Part shown: piece by piece, positions 40,401 through 51,230 of the stretch
Layout: each line of letters opens with the position of its first letter
Position numbering within the stretch: position 1 is the stretch's first letter
Source: Branchiostoma belcheri
Taxonomy: Eukaryota > Chordata > Leptocardii > Amphioxiformes > Branchiostomatidae
Reading direction: 5' to 3'
DNA: 64,000 bases
NCBI RefSeq assembly: GCF_001625305.1
Contig: NW_017802603.1
Coordinates: forward strand, 148,579-212,578
Notes under the pieces: generated by a model
Told to the model about the DNA's origin: nothing
What the model saw: the letters and a program-made list of their open reading frames with translations, nothing else
The model's database searches: none
Made by a program: the position numbers and the translations under genes

Positions 40401-42943
40401 TTACATTAGAGATGATGTATAACAGGTTTTGATCAAGCTCTGCATCTTCTGTTGTTAGCGTGGAGATGAGTACAGTCCTGTGTACCACGTCATGGGCTCC
40501 AACGTGTGTATGGGCGATCATAAGGTAAGACTTTTCAACTTCAACTGAAAGGGTAAGGTTACACATCAAGCACATGATTTATAAAGAAAACCGAAGCCTT
40601 AGCTTAGAGATGGTTTGTTAACGTACTAATAGAAAATAGCTGTCATGTACATGAAAAATCTCACCATGTGTACACGAGAGCACACCCATGCCCACCCCCT
40701 GCCCTGTTCCTTCCGCTGTTTTTCTACCCCTTCTAAGAAGACCGTCACCCCTGACAACAGGGTACTGCAGTTCAGGAAGGTCCCTATCATCTTTACTTTT
40801 CCCTTGGCTGATCTCCAGCCCAGCACACAACTCCAGACAATGGCACATTCTTCCCTGCTCCTTGTTTTCCTTGCTGGCATTTCTAAAAATAAAGTCCCCT
40901 TACTACATCTCTGAGATCCATCCACAAAGGGGAGCAGACACTGAAGGGCCTTAATCTCACCTTTATTTGGTGAGCAGTACTAAATTAACAGACTTCCTGA
41001 CTTCTCCCAGCTGGTCGCCATGACAGCGGGCGGGGCACCCCCATGCTACAGCCATTGATATGGCCTGTGACAAATTGCGTGTCACATAGAGCTGTGTACC
41101 GGTACGCAGTACCGATACTGTACCGGAAAAATTGATTAGGTACAGGTCCAAAATACCTAATCCCTCAGTACCGGTACTGTACCTAAACAATTTCACACTA
41201 ATTTTATGCCTATTTGTGACCTCAAATGTGTAAATAGCTGGTCCACAATGGGTCCCTGTGTAAGGACAGTGTGTTCATGAAAACAAAAACAACTTAGTTT
41301 TGCCTATATTTTATCTGAGCATTCGCCATAAACAAAGAATAAACCTTAACTATCAAGTTTATTTATGTTTTTTTGTTATTGAAGGAGTTCAGAAGAGCAT
41401 ATAAATTGGTCGAATTGTTCAGGTACAGGTTCAGGTCCGGACCTGTACCTAAACCTGTGTACCTGTACCTGTACCTGTACCTAAAATTTGTTTAGGTACA
41501 CAGCTCTAGTGTCACATCATGTGATTATGCAGCTAACAATGGAGACGGGCTGGCTCTGCACAATGGCAAAAAGAACGAGCAGAGTGAGACACTGGAATCC
41601 GCGCATTTGTCTGGCTTATCTATCCTGACAGATGGAAAAGTCGCACGGCGGCAGAGTGCTTACATCAAGCACTTTCTGAAACTTCCAGTGTTTGTTATGG
41701 CTTTCAAAGCCAAGCAATTGTCTGTGCCTGACCTTGTTATCAAAGATTTTGGCGATAGCTCAAAAGAAGATTGTCTAAGGGATAATGATTCATTAAATGA
41801 GGATTAGACCTAATTTTTCTGTTACTAGATGTCCTTTTATTATCACAGTCCCGAGGGATTGACTGTCATTGCAGTCCAAGTCTGGGTCTGGCATCTATCA
41901 TGGAATCATATGACACCACAAAATTTCATTTTATGTTGGCGCTGTCTTCCAGCTAATTGCAGACATTTTGTACCATCAAGACATAACCTCCAGGACCTCC
42001 AGATCATTGGGAAATCCTTATCCTGTGAACCTCTTCATGTACCAATCAATTGGTGAGGTTTCAAAGAGACCCCAACATGTGTGGTACATGCATCAACACT
42101 TCTGCAGCTGCTAAACTGTTGACACTTCAAACAACTTACTCATTTCAAAACTAACAAGAGTCCTGTGGCTTTAGCCCCCAAATCTTCCAAAACATCCTTT
42201 GCAGATGTTAGAATGTCCATCTCAAATTAAACTGCCCATACTTTTTTCGGTATTGCCAATCTTTTTAAAAGGACTCGAAGCAATGCTCTTTACATGTTTA
42301 AGTACATGCAAGTCACTCGTATTCCTCTCAGAATAGCCGTTATGAATTTCAGTTTTCAATCATTTGAAGAACTGCAAAGTAGGGATAAAGAAAACCAAAC
42401 AGCTTTAGTTCCCATTATCAGGCTGGTGTTGGAGGATCTGTGTGGAAAGTTGATTTATACCAGTCTTGTCAGGTGAAATATATGGGAGACATAAATTTTT
42501 CCTGAGTCTCTGTCTCCTCTCTATATGTCTTCATTCCAAGAGACAGCCTCGTCCTGGCATGCTCCCCTGGTCTATATATACCTGTGGCATGTAGAAGAGG
42601 TGTTTGCAGATATTCTGCAGTACTGTATCTGCACAAGGAGACTCAAGAAGAGGATGACCACAATTAGTCATGTGGTCGTCATATGGCAAGATATGTTCAC
42701 ATATCCCACTTTAGTTTATGTATGAGCAACAAATACTAGTACACTTTATATTGTACAAGTTGATTATACTGCAGTTATAGGGTAAAACAGTTTTTGTGTA
42801 CTTATTTTATGGAATAATCTTGATTAATAATGCCTTACTGTCTTTCCCTCATGCAGCCCATATACCTGTACTTTCGGCTGGTTCCTGACACAGGTAAAAG
42901 TCGACATAGGCAGAGGCGAAAGGCCAGTTGTGTTGTGTTGTGA
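22378..42943 (+). CDS. INPP5A: INPP5A, type I inositol-1,4,5-trisphosphate 5-phosphatase (3' part, 11 exons)
   Basis: The enzyme removes the 5-phosphate from Ins(1,4,5)P3 and Ins(1,3,4,5)P4 at membranes and so ends IP3/calcium signals. The exons join at 22378-22441, 23277-23380, 24358-24410, 27013-27132, 27516-27600, 30038-30130, 30652-30723, 38971-39044, 39479-39587, 40459-40524 and 42857-42943. They total 927 nt, giving 308 residues plus TGA. All introns are GT/AG and every phase fits. The two family signatures are GDFNFR (fragment residues 129-134) and RCPAWCDRI (239-247). A third active-site stretch, NVCMGDHKP, lies at 273-281. The tail is basic and ends in the CaaX box CVVL, where the human protein ends CVVQ. 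Compared with the human protein of about 412 residues, roughly the first 100 are missing here; their exons should lie upstream. Family membership is certain; the 5' end is unresolved. Confidence 0.96.
22442..23276 (+). other. INPP5A intron a-b
   Basis: AT-rich; nothing recognised apart from the splice sites. Confidence 0.9.
23277..23380 (+). CDS. INPP5A: INPP5A exon b
   Basis: This 104-nt exon lies between ccctgtag and gtaagtaa and enters in phase 1, leaving in phase 0. The residues include KFRSLSGREVYKGNINSIP and then HKEKYPQDFFPN. They match the human stretch KYRKVAGKEIYSD...EKFPQDYFPE. The match runs the full length of the exon and fixes both splice sites. Confidence 0.94.
23381..24357 (+). 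other. INPP5A intron b-c with a CpG-retaining block
   Basis: Bases 23770-24290 are noticeably richer in CpG and GC than the flanks and hold opposing open frames (minus 23806-24264, 152 codons) without family resemblance. This is a candidate conserved noncoding element and not a gene. Confidence 0.5.
24358..24410 (+). CDS. INPP5A: INPP5A exon c
   Basis: This 53-nt micro-exon follows a long pyrimidine tract and catacag and ends before gtaagtca. Its phases are 0 to 2. It encodes FRWSRKGFLRTRWSICD, matching human CKWSRKGFIRTRWCIAD. The last two bases, AG, join C of the next exon to make Ser 74 of the fragment. Confidence 0.95.
24411..27012 (+). other. INPP5A intron c-d
   Basis: The 5' part (24420-24700 and 25080-25340) retains CpG. 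The 3' part (26100-26300) is AT-rich and holds four TACATGTA palindromes. Confidence 0.85.
27013..27132 (+). CDS. INPP5A: INPP5A exon d
   Basis: This 120-nt exon lies between a T-rich tract ending cacag and the donor gtgggc, with phases 2 to 2. It encodes IFDLVNIHLFHDASNLIAVE and continues through TWPSAYSNYRHRALEHTLK. This is the most conserved core stretch of the family (human FDLVNIHLFHDASNLVAWE). The donor is weaker than its neighbours (GTGGGC) but the join to exon e is in frame. Confidence 0.96.
27516..27600 (+). CDS. INPP5A: INPP5A exon e, catalytic GDFNFR motif
   Basis: This 85-nt exon lies between ccccacag and gtgaggag, with phases 2 to 0. It holds the first 5-phosphatase signature, HFIFGDFNFRLD (fragment residues 125-136). 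In the family, the Asp and Asn of GDxN lie in the active site of the Mg-dependent, endonuclease-like fold. No catalytic residue is missing. Confidence 0.97.
27601..30037 (+). other. INPP5A intron e-f
   Basis: It contains a scaffold gap and a CpG-retaining block at about 28900-29460 with several ATTA and CAAT-type motifs. No exon is expected here, because the protein joins without loss. Confidence 0.85.
28405..28424. other. Assembly gap (20 N)
   Basis: Twenty undetermined bases. The true gap length may differ. It lies in an intron, so the INPP5A reading frame is not affected. Confidence 1.
30038..30130 (+). CDS. INPP5A: INPP5A exon f
   Basis: This 93-nt exon of 31 whole codons lies between aaactcag and gtatgtac. 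It encodes a charged, variable linker that starts SLCATAKEERIGNDGQIKRL and ends EEGSENGK. It is collinear with human TLCTKATMQTV...FRESDNDRK. Conservation is lower here but length and register agree. Confidence 0.9.
30652..30723 (+). CDS. INPP5A: INPP5A exon g
   Basis: This 72-nt exon lies between aattgcag and gtaagtgg, phase 0 at both ends. It encodes VVLTLEKKVFDHFNQEVF and then INDFKW, matching human VMLQLEKKLFDYFNQEVF. The next intron is 8.2 kb, the longest inside the confirmed gene. Confidence 0.95.
31111..31300 (-). repeat. Dispersed repeat copy 2 (inverted)
   Basis: This is the inverted partner of 21588-21772, lying in the 8.2-kb INPP5A intron. On the minus strand it keeps an open frame of about 75 codons (31070-31297) that resembles no family I know, so the frame may be chance. 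Confidence 0.85.
35540..36050. promoter_or_regulatory. Candidate intronic regulatory block
   Basis: This stretch of about 0.5 kb has CpG and GC well above its AT-rich surroundings. It contains CCAATCA, CCATTGTTCT and CAACAATG (SOX-like), TAATACGATAATGG and AATCCGGC motifs. Evidence is compositional only; conservation has not been tested. Confidence 0.3.
38971..39044 (+). CDS. INPP5A: INPP5A exon h
   Basis: This 74-nt exon lies between acatttcag and gtgagcta, with phases 0 to 2. It encodes LHQFDKEPKRFADRLQELDI followed by TFPP, matching human LEFDKELSVFKDRLYELDISFPP. The final AG joins C of the next exon to make Ser 222. Confidence 0.95.
39479..39587 (+). CDS. INPP5A: INPP5A exon i, catalytic CPAWCDR motif
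   Basis: This 109-nt exon lies between ctcctgcag and gtaaacaa, with phases 2 to 0. It holds the second 5-phosphatase signature, RCPAWCDRILLS (residues 239-250), preceded by YPFSEDVREGRQYMKT. It matches human YPYSEDARQGEQYMNTRCPAWCDRI. Confidence 0.97.
40459..40524 (+). CDS. INPP5A: INPP5A exon j
   Basis: This 66-nt exon lies between tgttgttag and gtaagact, phase 0 at both ends. It encodes RGDEYSPVYHVMGSNVCMGD then HK, carrying the active-site GDH (277-279). The human counterpart reads YDHIGPNVCMGDHK. The linker before it is shorter and unlike the human one. Confidence 0.94.
40525..42856 (+). other. INPP5A intron j-k with a MITE
   Basis: This 2.3-kb intron holds the hAT-like MITE at 41087-41508. 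The rest has no recognised feature. Confidence 0.85.
41087..41508. mobile_element. hAT-type MITE (non-autonomous DNA transposon)
   Basis: This 422-base element has perfect 14-base terminal inverted repeats, TAGAGCTGTGTACC, with further GTACC/GGTAC-rich subterminal repeats. It is flanked by an 8-base target duplication GTGTCACA (41079-41086 and 41509-41516). An 8-base duplication and a TAG-starting repeat are hallmarks of the hAT superfamily. It has no transposase frame, so movement would need an enzyme from elsewhere. The intact duplication suggests a fairly recent insertion. Confidence 0.92.
42857..42943 (+). CDS. INPP5A: INPP5A last exon, prenylated (CaaX) form
   Basis: This exon begins after ctcatgcag and encodes PIYLYFRLVPDT. 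If it is not spliced further it reads on through GKSRHRQRRKAS to CVVL and TGA. The Cys is four residues from the end, and six of nine residues at 294-302 are basic. Human INPP5A ends CVVQ and is farnesylated on the matching Cys. A terminal Leu usually favours geranylgeranyl transferase I, so the lipid may differ. A usable donor, CAG/GTAAAA, lies inside at 42893/42894; see the alternative last exon. Confidence 0.88.
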   Translation, partial: PIYLYFRLVPDTGKSRHRQRRKASCVVL

Positions 42944-43268
42944 TCGTGACAGCACGATAGGGTAGGGCTTCTTTTCACATGTAACCACTATGTTTTGGAT
43001 TTTCACATTGACTTAATCAATTGATATTTTAAACAGCTATGTTTCATTTTATACTTTTGTTTATTTGTTTTACCTTTCTTTTTTGCATGACAACCGTAGA
43101 TGGGAAAAAGATGTCAGATTCTGACCTTCTCCAGATAAGCTTTAATGAATGAGCTCTTTCAGAAAAAATCATGATAGGAAGCCAGGCAAGCTGACTTACT
43201 GTCCTATTCCTGTCTGACGTCTGCCCATGAAGACAAGTTTGACTGACCTCTGCTTTACTTTCTTCCAG

Positions 43269-43348
43269 CCAGATATCTGTCACGCTCCCGTACCCACCCC
43301 AACGGTTTCTCCACCGCGCCCCTGATCATCCGTGAAACGTCAGTGTAA
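43269..43348 (+). CDS. INPP5A: Possible alternative last exon of INPP5A ending in a PDZ ligand
   Basis: The acceptor ctttcttccag at 43268 is strong. If the donor at 42893/42894 is used, the phase-1 join gives Ala 293 and 25 more codons, RYLSRSRTHPNGF through LIIRETSV, then TAA, for a 318-residue fragment. ETSV fits the class I PDZ ligand rule (S/T-x-V at the end). The open frame, GC-rich third positions and good splice sites argue that it is real. A chance open frame of this length is possible, and I know of no family member with this tail to compare. The conserved form is the CaaX one. Confidence 0.5.
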
Positions 43349-46300
43349 CCTGTACTCGTGGAAACCCCGTTAAGGACGCGATAGATGGATGTATTTGTTG
43401 TCATTGTGGCCAAACTTATGGGTGTATCAGGTTTTAGTGTTAAAGTGGATAAAGAGCATTTGGTGTGTATATATACTTAATATATGAATATATATATAAA
43501 CGATAAGAAAGAAAGCATTCAGATACATTCTGTGTCTAGGTGTAAGCTGTGAAAACATGATTTTTTGCCAATATGAGAAGATAACGAATGATGAGAAAGT
43601 GGATAGATGGTGACAAAAATGTCCAATATTTAAAAGTCCCTCATGTTCCCAACACAATGCCCCAACACAAACAACAGTCACACTTTTGTCTGCTGTTACA
43701 GTACCGACTTCTCATCCAACTTGATGCTAAGTGCTCAAGTCTGGTGCTGTCCCATATCACAGCTTGCCAGGCAGCATAGTCCATAGCTGTGGCTCCATCT
43801 GACCCTCACCAACAAAGCTAGGCCTTCAAACCTTGAATTTCCAACGTTTCCACACTACCTGATTACTAAGAGACAAAGTGTAGTGTCTGCTTGCATGTAG
43901 TCAAAGGAAAGACATTAGTCCGTTTAGGTCAGTTTTGTCATTTCGGTTTTTTTTTTATGAAAAAAATACAAACAAACATTTGTGGGCATGTTGTGCAAAT
44001 TGTGCAATCCATTAGATAATTTGTCAATCATGTATGTTTTTTTACTGAATCGCTTAATTATAAGGCCCGTGACATCTGCAAATGCACCTGGAACCCTATG
44101 AAGCCCCACTAGCACCTGTCCTGTTATACCTGTTTTCAATTTGCACTTACGTGTGAAAAAGTTACTCTGGCGAATATGAAATCTTCAGTATTGTTATTTC
44201 AATTAACTGCAGTAAATGATAACAATGCAAAGCACAAAGACTTTCACTTGATAGGGAACAATGTCTATCTTGTTTTTTGGAATTTTAAATTTGTAAGTTA
44301 GTAATTTGTAAATATGAGAAGCATTTTAGCCCTTACCTTAATACTCCTGAATGATATGGAGATTTTAAATGATAAATTAATTAAGAGATATGTGAAAAGA
44401 ATTTTTTTAGTTATGTAGTTCAACAGTTTGTATGAAACATTTCTAAATCCCTTTTTTAGTTATTTTCAAACCATAACCAGAAATGTAAGTTCTTTAGAGC
44501 CTGCACTGAAGTGACTAGATTGATTGAAGAATCCTACATTATTTTGCTACAGCACTGCATCATCAGTATCCCTCTAATGTGCCCCCTCCCTCTTTTCTCA
44601 CATCGTAAATCACACCAACATGTATGAGGTTATGTACTTGACAGGGGTCTGGTCTCCCCTTTGTTCTAGAATGGAAAGTTCCATGCAACAGATGTGTGTT
44701 AAAAACGGTGGTCACACCCCTTCACACTTCAGACAATGCCTCACATATGGCACGGTAACCCATGTCGAATCTGTTCGAGTGGTAACTGCCCACAGTGACA
44801 GATCTTTCCTAACAACACCACACTGGAAAGAGACAAAATATTGTTCTGTGGTCAAGCTATTCTGTCTTCTTGTCAGGCAGAGAATTTGGGCCTTTTTATT
44901 TGGAGAAAGGTGAGAGGGGGTAGACATATTCTAGAAGGCCTGTTAAATGTACCATTTTCAGGGAATGTTCAAGCCAGATTGCTTCATTTAGATGTATGAG
45001 AGTGAAGTTTTATATCAAGTTGGCCCTATTCTCACTTTCAATGTGTATATGTCAAACTGTCTGCAGGATTAGAATCAAAGGGGTGTGCAAGTGTGCTCAG
45101 TAGTAATGGTTTTAACCTATTCAATAGTTAAACAAAAGACTGTTTTTAACCTTCATTTTTAATGGTACAAGCTCCTTATTTTACCCACCCCTTTCATGGT
45201 CGACTGTCTATCCCACCTATGTACAGGAATATGCACCCTTTGAAAAAATATGATGACTGGAAAGGGATTAAGTGTATACGGAGATTTATGCAGACATGAC
45301 ACTATAAAGCCAAGAATATTGTACATATTTTCACAAAAGAAGAAGCCATCTTTACATACATCTTACTATCAGGATCTCCTTAAGATACTCGAACACGATT
45401 GAAGGGGGACTAATGACTTCTCATGATTGAAAATAGTAATCAAGCGCAAGAAATACTGGGGTATTTTGGTGTTGTGTATGTGATAGCTATACAGATGTGT
45501 TAGCATGTATGGTAATCTATGCATCATGTTAAATGTTTCTGCTGTCCTGAGATAGTTCTTGTCGTTATTGTGTCCATGGTGATAGAGGTAATGTTGTCCT
45601 AATCTCTCATTACTTCTGCAGTAGAGTTGCTAGTGTAAGGTCATTGTGTGTAAAATATATACCTGTACCCTTTCAGATTGGCAGATTTCACTTACGGAAA
45701 TGATCATTAAACCTTGTTCTATTTTGCCCACAGACCTGTAAAAATTTGTCACCAAGTTCCCATTTTATTCCAAACATTGCAGTACACTTGAGTGTAGACA
45801 TATTAATCAGAGGTGTATAAGATTATTTGCGGTATAGTGTAATCAAGACAGGATTTGCCATGTGTAATTGTTGTGTGTATGATATGTAACATTTGTTATG
45901 TCTAATTGATCATCATCATAAGTATACACCAAGGGATACCATAACAGGATGACACTGTGTAGTTATGTTTTAATCCTCATAGATGAATACTCTGCCTAAT
46001 TATAAACAATTCATCACAAATGTCAGATACCGTTAGAGGACCCCAGTCTTGCTTTTGAGAAATGTTTTGTGTTAGAACAGAAAATTTTACAATTGCTGAT
46101 AACTACTGTTATGTAAATGTAATGAAAAGCTTCTGTATTTAAGCTTATGAAATCAAAGAAACCAAAACCAGTGCTAAATCAAATGTGCAAGAAATCCTAC
46201 ATGGCAGTGTTAATTCCTAGCGTATTACTACTCTCATCCCCCACCCCAACCAAACTGGTGTGCATAGAATTCAGCTTAACTCTGAAATGATACAATTAAA

Positions 46301-49300
46301 AAGGCCCATGCACATTAAGATGGTAAAGCCATGACTCAGGCCCACATCATTCTGGTGATGTACCAAAGGTTTTTATTTTAAACTCCATTTTAGTATATTT
46401 GTAGTTTCTTTCATCAACACACCCTTTAGTCTACGCAAAATCGTTCCCATTTCTTTGTATTTTGAATTAATATATGTCAACACGATTGTTTATGTTTTTT
46501 GTATTTTCACCCAAACAATCATTTTAATCAAATCTGCATTTTGTAATACGTTGGTGCATGTATTTAAGTATATTTTACAAGACGTCGTATTGGTGCAGTT
46601 TTTTTCATACAAACGTTTTCATTCTTCACATTAACTTATGTCAATGTACTAGTATATGTCACGTGTCTGGTTGTTAAGTCTGGCTTGTTGTCAACAATGT
46701 GATTGGCTGATACACAATGTCTAATGGAAACTTTTGTTCACATTCCCTTCGCCACTAAAAACCATCACGACTCGTGTCTATTTCATTGTTGGTAAGCCAA
46801 TCATCTTTGGACTGTAATAACCAACTTTCGCAAGCTTTGATTTCACAATCCAGACATTTAGAGCTTACTACCACTACGTTTTAGTGCGTACATTTTCTTC
46901 TCGTCCACTGCATGTATACCATACCATTATTTTTCATTCTGTAAGGACGTTTCTGATTGTAAATATTGTTTTAACTTCATATTGTAAGCAAGAAAACGAC
47001 GTCGTATATAAACAGCCTGTTATTTTTCTAGGCAGAAAGATTTGTCTGTTTGTCCTACCTCAGCCTAAAGCGCTCGTCGTTTCATTTTTCCGAATCGGAT
47101 GTACAGTTTGTGTTTTCTCTTTTTTTTTATTTCTACACATATGGTTTAAACAAGAATTCCTTGTTCCCTTTGGAAGTTTGAGTAAAACCGGTTTATTCTG
47201 TTCAACACATGCCTGTTCGAGTTCTTCTTTGTACAAAGAAATCAAATACAACAAAATCGACGTCACACGCAAAGTATAGAATGATGTGGTGATCTCATGG
47301 CTTCCAAGTCCGAACCTTACAGTCCGGCCTCACGCAGCTTGTACTTACATATACAAAACTGGTGTTTTACGCCTAAAAAGGCGGGTGGTTTACCGGTTAT
47401 ACGAAACAAACAAAAGTCCTCTAAATAACTATCACAGATATGGTCGTACTCAAGATTGCAACATTACTGTACGAGTGGTGACAAATACTCCAAAACCATC
47501 AGGCAGTTCCATGTCAAACAGGCCGGTCCCAAAGTTGGTTGTGGGTTCCAGGCGGTGACAACTGCCAGACATTATTTCCGTAATAGACATCGTGGGTGAG
47601 CTTCTAAACAGCGACACCCAAAGAAAACATCTGTCGAAGTGAAGACCGTTGCACGATGAGAGATGACAGTCACTTACATTGGGTGGGTGTCTCTCCTTGG
47701 TGCTGAATGGACATCACGTGACTAACACCGCCCGCTTTCTGTGGCGATTCGCAACTTTCTCTGATATTCACCAGCCTTGTGGAAAACTAGCCGAACAGGG
47801 GTTGTTTCAGTAGCTTATTGTACGCGTTTTGCGTATAACAACTTGCAATCATTGAACAAGAAAATTCAGTACAATGTATTTATTACTTGTAAAAGGCCAT
47901 GTTATCTCATTTCACAAATATTTCATTACTCCACTAAATGAATGGGTTTTCAGCACTAGCGTATTGTATGTGTTAGATGTCATATCTATAGGTTTACTGT
48001 TGTACGATATAAGAACTAGTCTGAATCCTTAGTCCATGTAGGGATGTCGGTTTCATTTCAAGGTCAGTGTACATTTCATGTAACGTTAGCTGTACTTCCT
48101 AAACAGACGCGTAGCAAGACACAAATGTGGATGTATAAAAAAGGCAAAAATCACGGTCGATGTTTTCTCTTGATACAAAAATGTGGTACAGGTAGTGATT
48201 TTATGGATATAATAAAGTAAACTTGAACTAGTGAATGTCCTGTTAATGCATACGTTGTGCCATATTGCCTTGCCCTGTAGTTTGTCTATAAACACAGACA
48301 ATCCGCTCTAGCCGTGTCCAAGCCGACCAGACCTCAGAGGGCGCCATGTGTGAGGGTGTGTTTATCGGCAGTCGGCAGTTCTCAGCTTAGAATTTCCGAG
48401 AGATTAAAAACGTCAAGTGTTTCCTGGGACAATGTCGGCGGTTTTGAGCGATGGGTATTTAGTGAGGTGGGTTCCATGGGGGCAGAGTTTTCCTGTCCCA
48501 GGGACGGCCAGAGGTCGGGAGTAAAAGAAAAGAGAACAGCCACATTCATGAATATTTGTTGTGCGTGTCAAGATCTAAGGTCAGTATATTCAACAGACAG
48601 ATGATCCGAGTTGGAAAAGTCTCCTCGGAAAATGAAATAAGGTATCATGCCTGTATAATGTGATAGCAACCACATGTATGCCTTTCATATACGCAAAGTA
48701 GTGGAAAAGAAGCTGGTGCAGTACTCGTTATCTGACAGAATATGGCATATCACGACATTGAGACCAAAAATTAACCAGAAACGAAAAAGGAATAATTTTT
48801 TGTGTTTCTCTCATACCTAAGTTTGGGTTGGTCATGTCATAGAATATTTAGAGAACGATTCACATCGTTATATGTTGTTAATCGTCCAGAGACCAAAAAC
48901 AATCGCTGATGAAGCGTTTAGAATATACAAACGGAACAACTATCCAAATAAACCAAACACACCGACTAAAGTAAGAGCAAAGCGATGATCGCCTTTTTGT
49001 GGAAAACGGCTCAGGCATTGAAAGTGTCTTGAACTCAAAGAATTTGAAATCAACGGTGATATTTCTTGAGCAGGCGCATCAAAGTCATACTAGTTTTAGT
49101 TTTTTTTCCCTACTCACTATGGGCACATAACATGGTTTTGTTGTTGTTCATGTGTTGTGATGTGACCTGTAGGAGTTGGGGGATAGAATCGGAAAATTAT
49201 TCGGAAATAGCGGCGAAGTGGGAGGACAACAGCCTGAAATACTTCGTAACGAGGTGCGAAATAACCCAACTCTTCCCATATGTCACCCGAGGTCAACCTG

Positions 49301-50939
49301 TTGCCAAGACCATGTGTGTGTGCGGTGGGCCTCACGGTCAAGTACAGATCACAGGAGCATCCGATCCAATAACGGAGCAAACTTGCCGTTGACTTCATCA
49401 GATTCATTTTAAGTATGACTAATCGCGTTACTGATCTTCGCTCGCCTTGAGATACATCTGTACTGTTTAATACCTTCTGTTAGGGCCCGCCCTATTCTTT
49501 GAAATGAAAATGACCTACCTGGCTTCCCTCTGGAAGTATTATAACACGTGGGTTCTGGTATTTTTGGAGCAGAGGGGACAGAATTCCGCACCGGCTCCCG
49601 GTAAGTTGTGGCCCAACCGCCAAATGTAACCTTGATTCGCTATTAAATGCTTGTACGAGGATGCAAAATAGACCTCGAGGAAACAGAAGGACTCTCTACA
49701 AACAGTCCTGCTTGCTCGCGCGCACTCGCTAAACTCTTTCGCAAGTAAGAAAACAAACTGTGCCCTGGTAGCGTCCGCAGGGAGTACTGTTCCTTCCCAA
49801 GAAGAAATACGACCGATAGCAAGTCTGCCTCAGAATGTGAGGAATTTAGTAGTAGCTTTCCGTAAAAATGCTGGAGATCTTAGTAAGCTCGCCTGTAACA
49901 TTGAACCGTGAAAAGTCTGGCATAGCAGGAAACTGAAGGACGTGCGAAAAAAAAATTCAAGCTTGCCACCCAAGTAACTTCGTTTCAGATGGTCCCAACT
50001 GTTGGCGTTATCTAGGTCCAGAAAAAAGTCAGAAATTGCAAATATTCATACGAATACAAAGGAATGGATTACTATACGTTTTCATGCATAGCTAGTAATA
50101 AATATACAAGAAACTTCAACACAATCCGCCATATTTCTTTTCCAGCCCCAAGAAAAGTCATCAACATGGCTTTGTGTATTCATATGGGAGCTGTTTGTGG
50201 ACTGACACCGCTTTAAACAGACCACACACCGGTAGCAACAAACCGACAAACGGCTACCAATTAATTATCTACATATTAATGGCGTATGATGATGTTTTTA
50301 ATGAACTGTCCTGTCCGCGAATCCTTTGCTGTCCTTTCATGGAGGACCGTTGTTTGGTTATCCTTGCCCATCCTATTCAGCCCATACACGGCGGCACGAC
50401 TGTGGTGGAAAACACTCGCTATTGTACAAAACCATTCCCGTGAACACGATCTATTTCAAAGTGAATGACTTTCCATATCAAGTCCGTTTCCACAACAACA
50501 AGGCTTTTTTACCAGCTTGCCGACCCCCATACAGACTTCCTCCCGCAGCCATTTGGCAGCCATCTGAGATGACAGACTTTGCAAATGACTCATTAAAAGA
50601 CTATTTAACGATATGATTTTGATGTAAGGCACATGTCTCGACTGACCTTTTCTTCAGTCAAAACGCCGAGTGAGTTTATTTTCTCTTTTGTGCCCACGAA
50701 AACACCGGCGTGTCGCTAAAAACCTTCACGTAGTAGAAATCCATTTTGACGGATTGCATTTCAAGTAAAGATCTCGCGGGAATGAAGACATCTTTGCTCC
50801 ATCTTTTGTGCTCAAAATATTCTACATCGGAACTACATTTTCGTGAACAATACCTAATGGCTGCTACTAAAAACCATTCATTTATGGCTTAAAGGGGAAG
50901 AAAAAAGCAGAATAAAATGGCCATGAACGAAATAAGAGC

Positions 50940-51230
50940 ACCTTTTGTCCAGAATGCACCCCCTCCCACAGCGCACTGGCCGAGGAAATAATTAATGTCG
51001 TCAATTCATTTTATAGCCATGATTGTGTCCATTAATAATTTGTTAATGTCGTGTTTGTGTTGCGATGTATAGTGGCACTTCCCTCCATGTCGGTAGAGGT
51101 CAGCGCTCTCCGCAAGTCACGCATAGCCGGCCTTCCCGGAGAGAAATGCCGCTTCTGGGGGATTAGACACCAGCAGAAATTAGAGCTGCAATTTGCGTGG
51201 AGTAAAACATCGTTTTATTAAAGACGCGTC
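50940..51230. promoter_or_regulatory. Candidate regulatory block with repeated TTAATGTCGT
   Basis: TTAATGTCGT occurs at 50992-51001 and again at 51043-51052, separated by ATTA-rich DNA (ATTAATAATTTG). A GC-rich stretch with GCCGGCC follows. The clustered homeodomain-type cores suggest an enhancer for Nkx6. This is inference from motif content only. Confidence 0.3.

Noticed and set aside
46884..47279. 131-codon frame between the genes
   Set aside because: Phe/Val-rich translation of AT-rich DNA without family resemblance.
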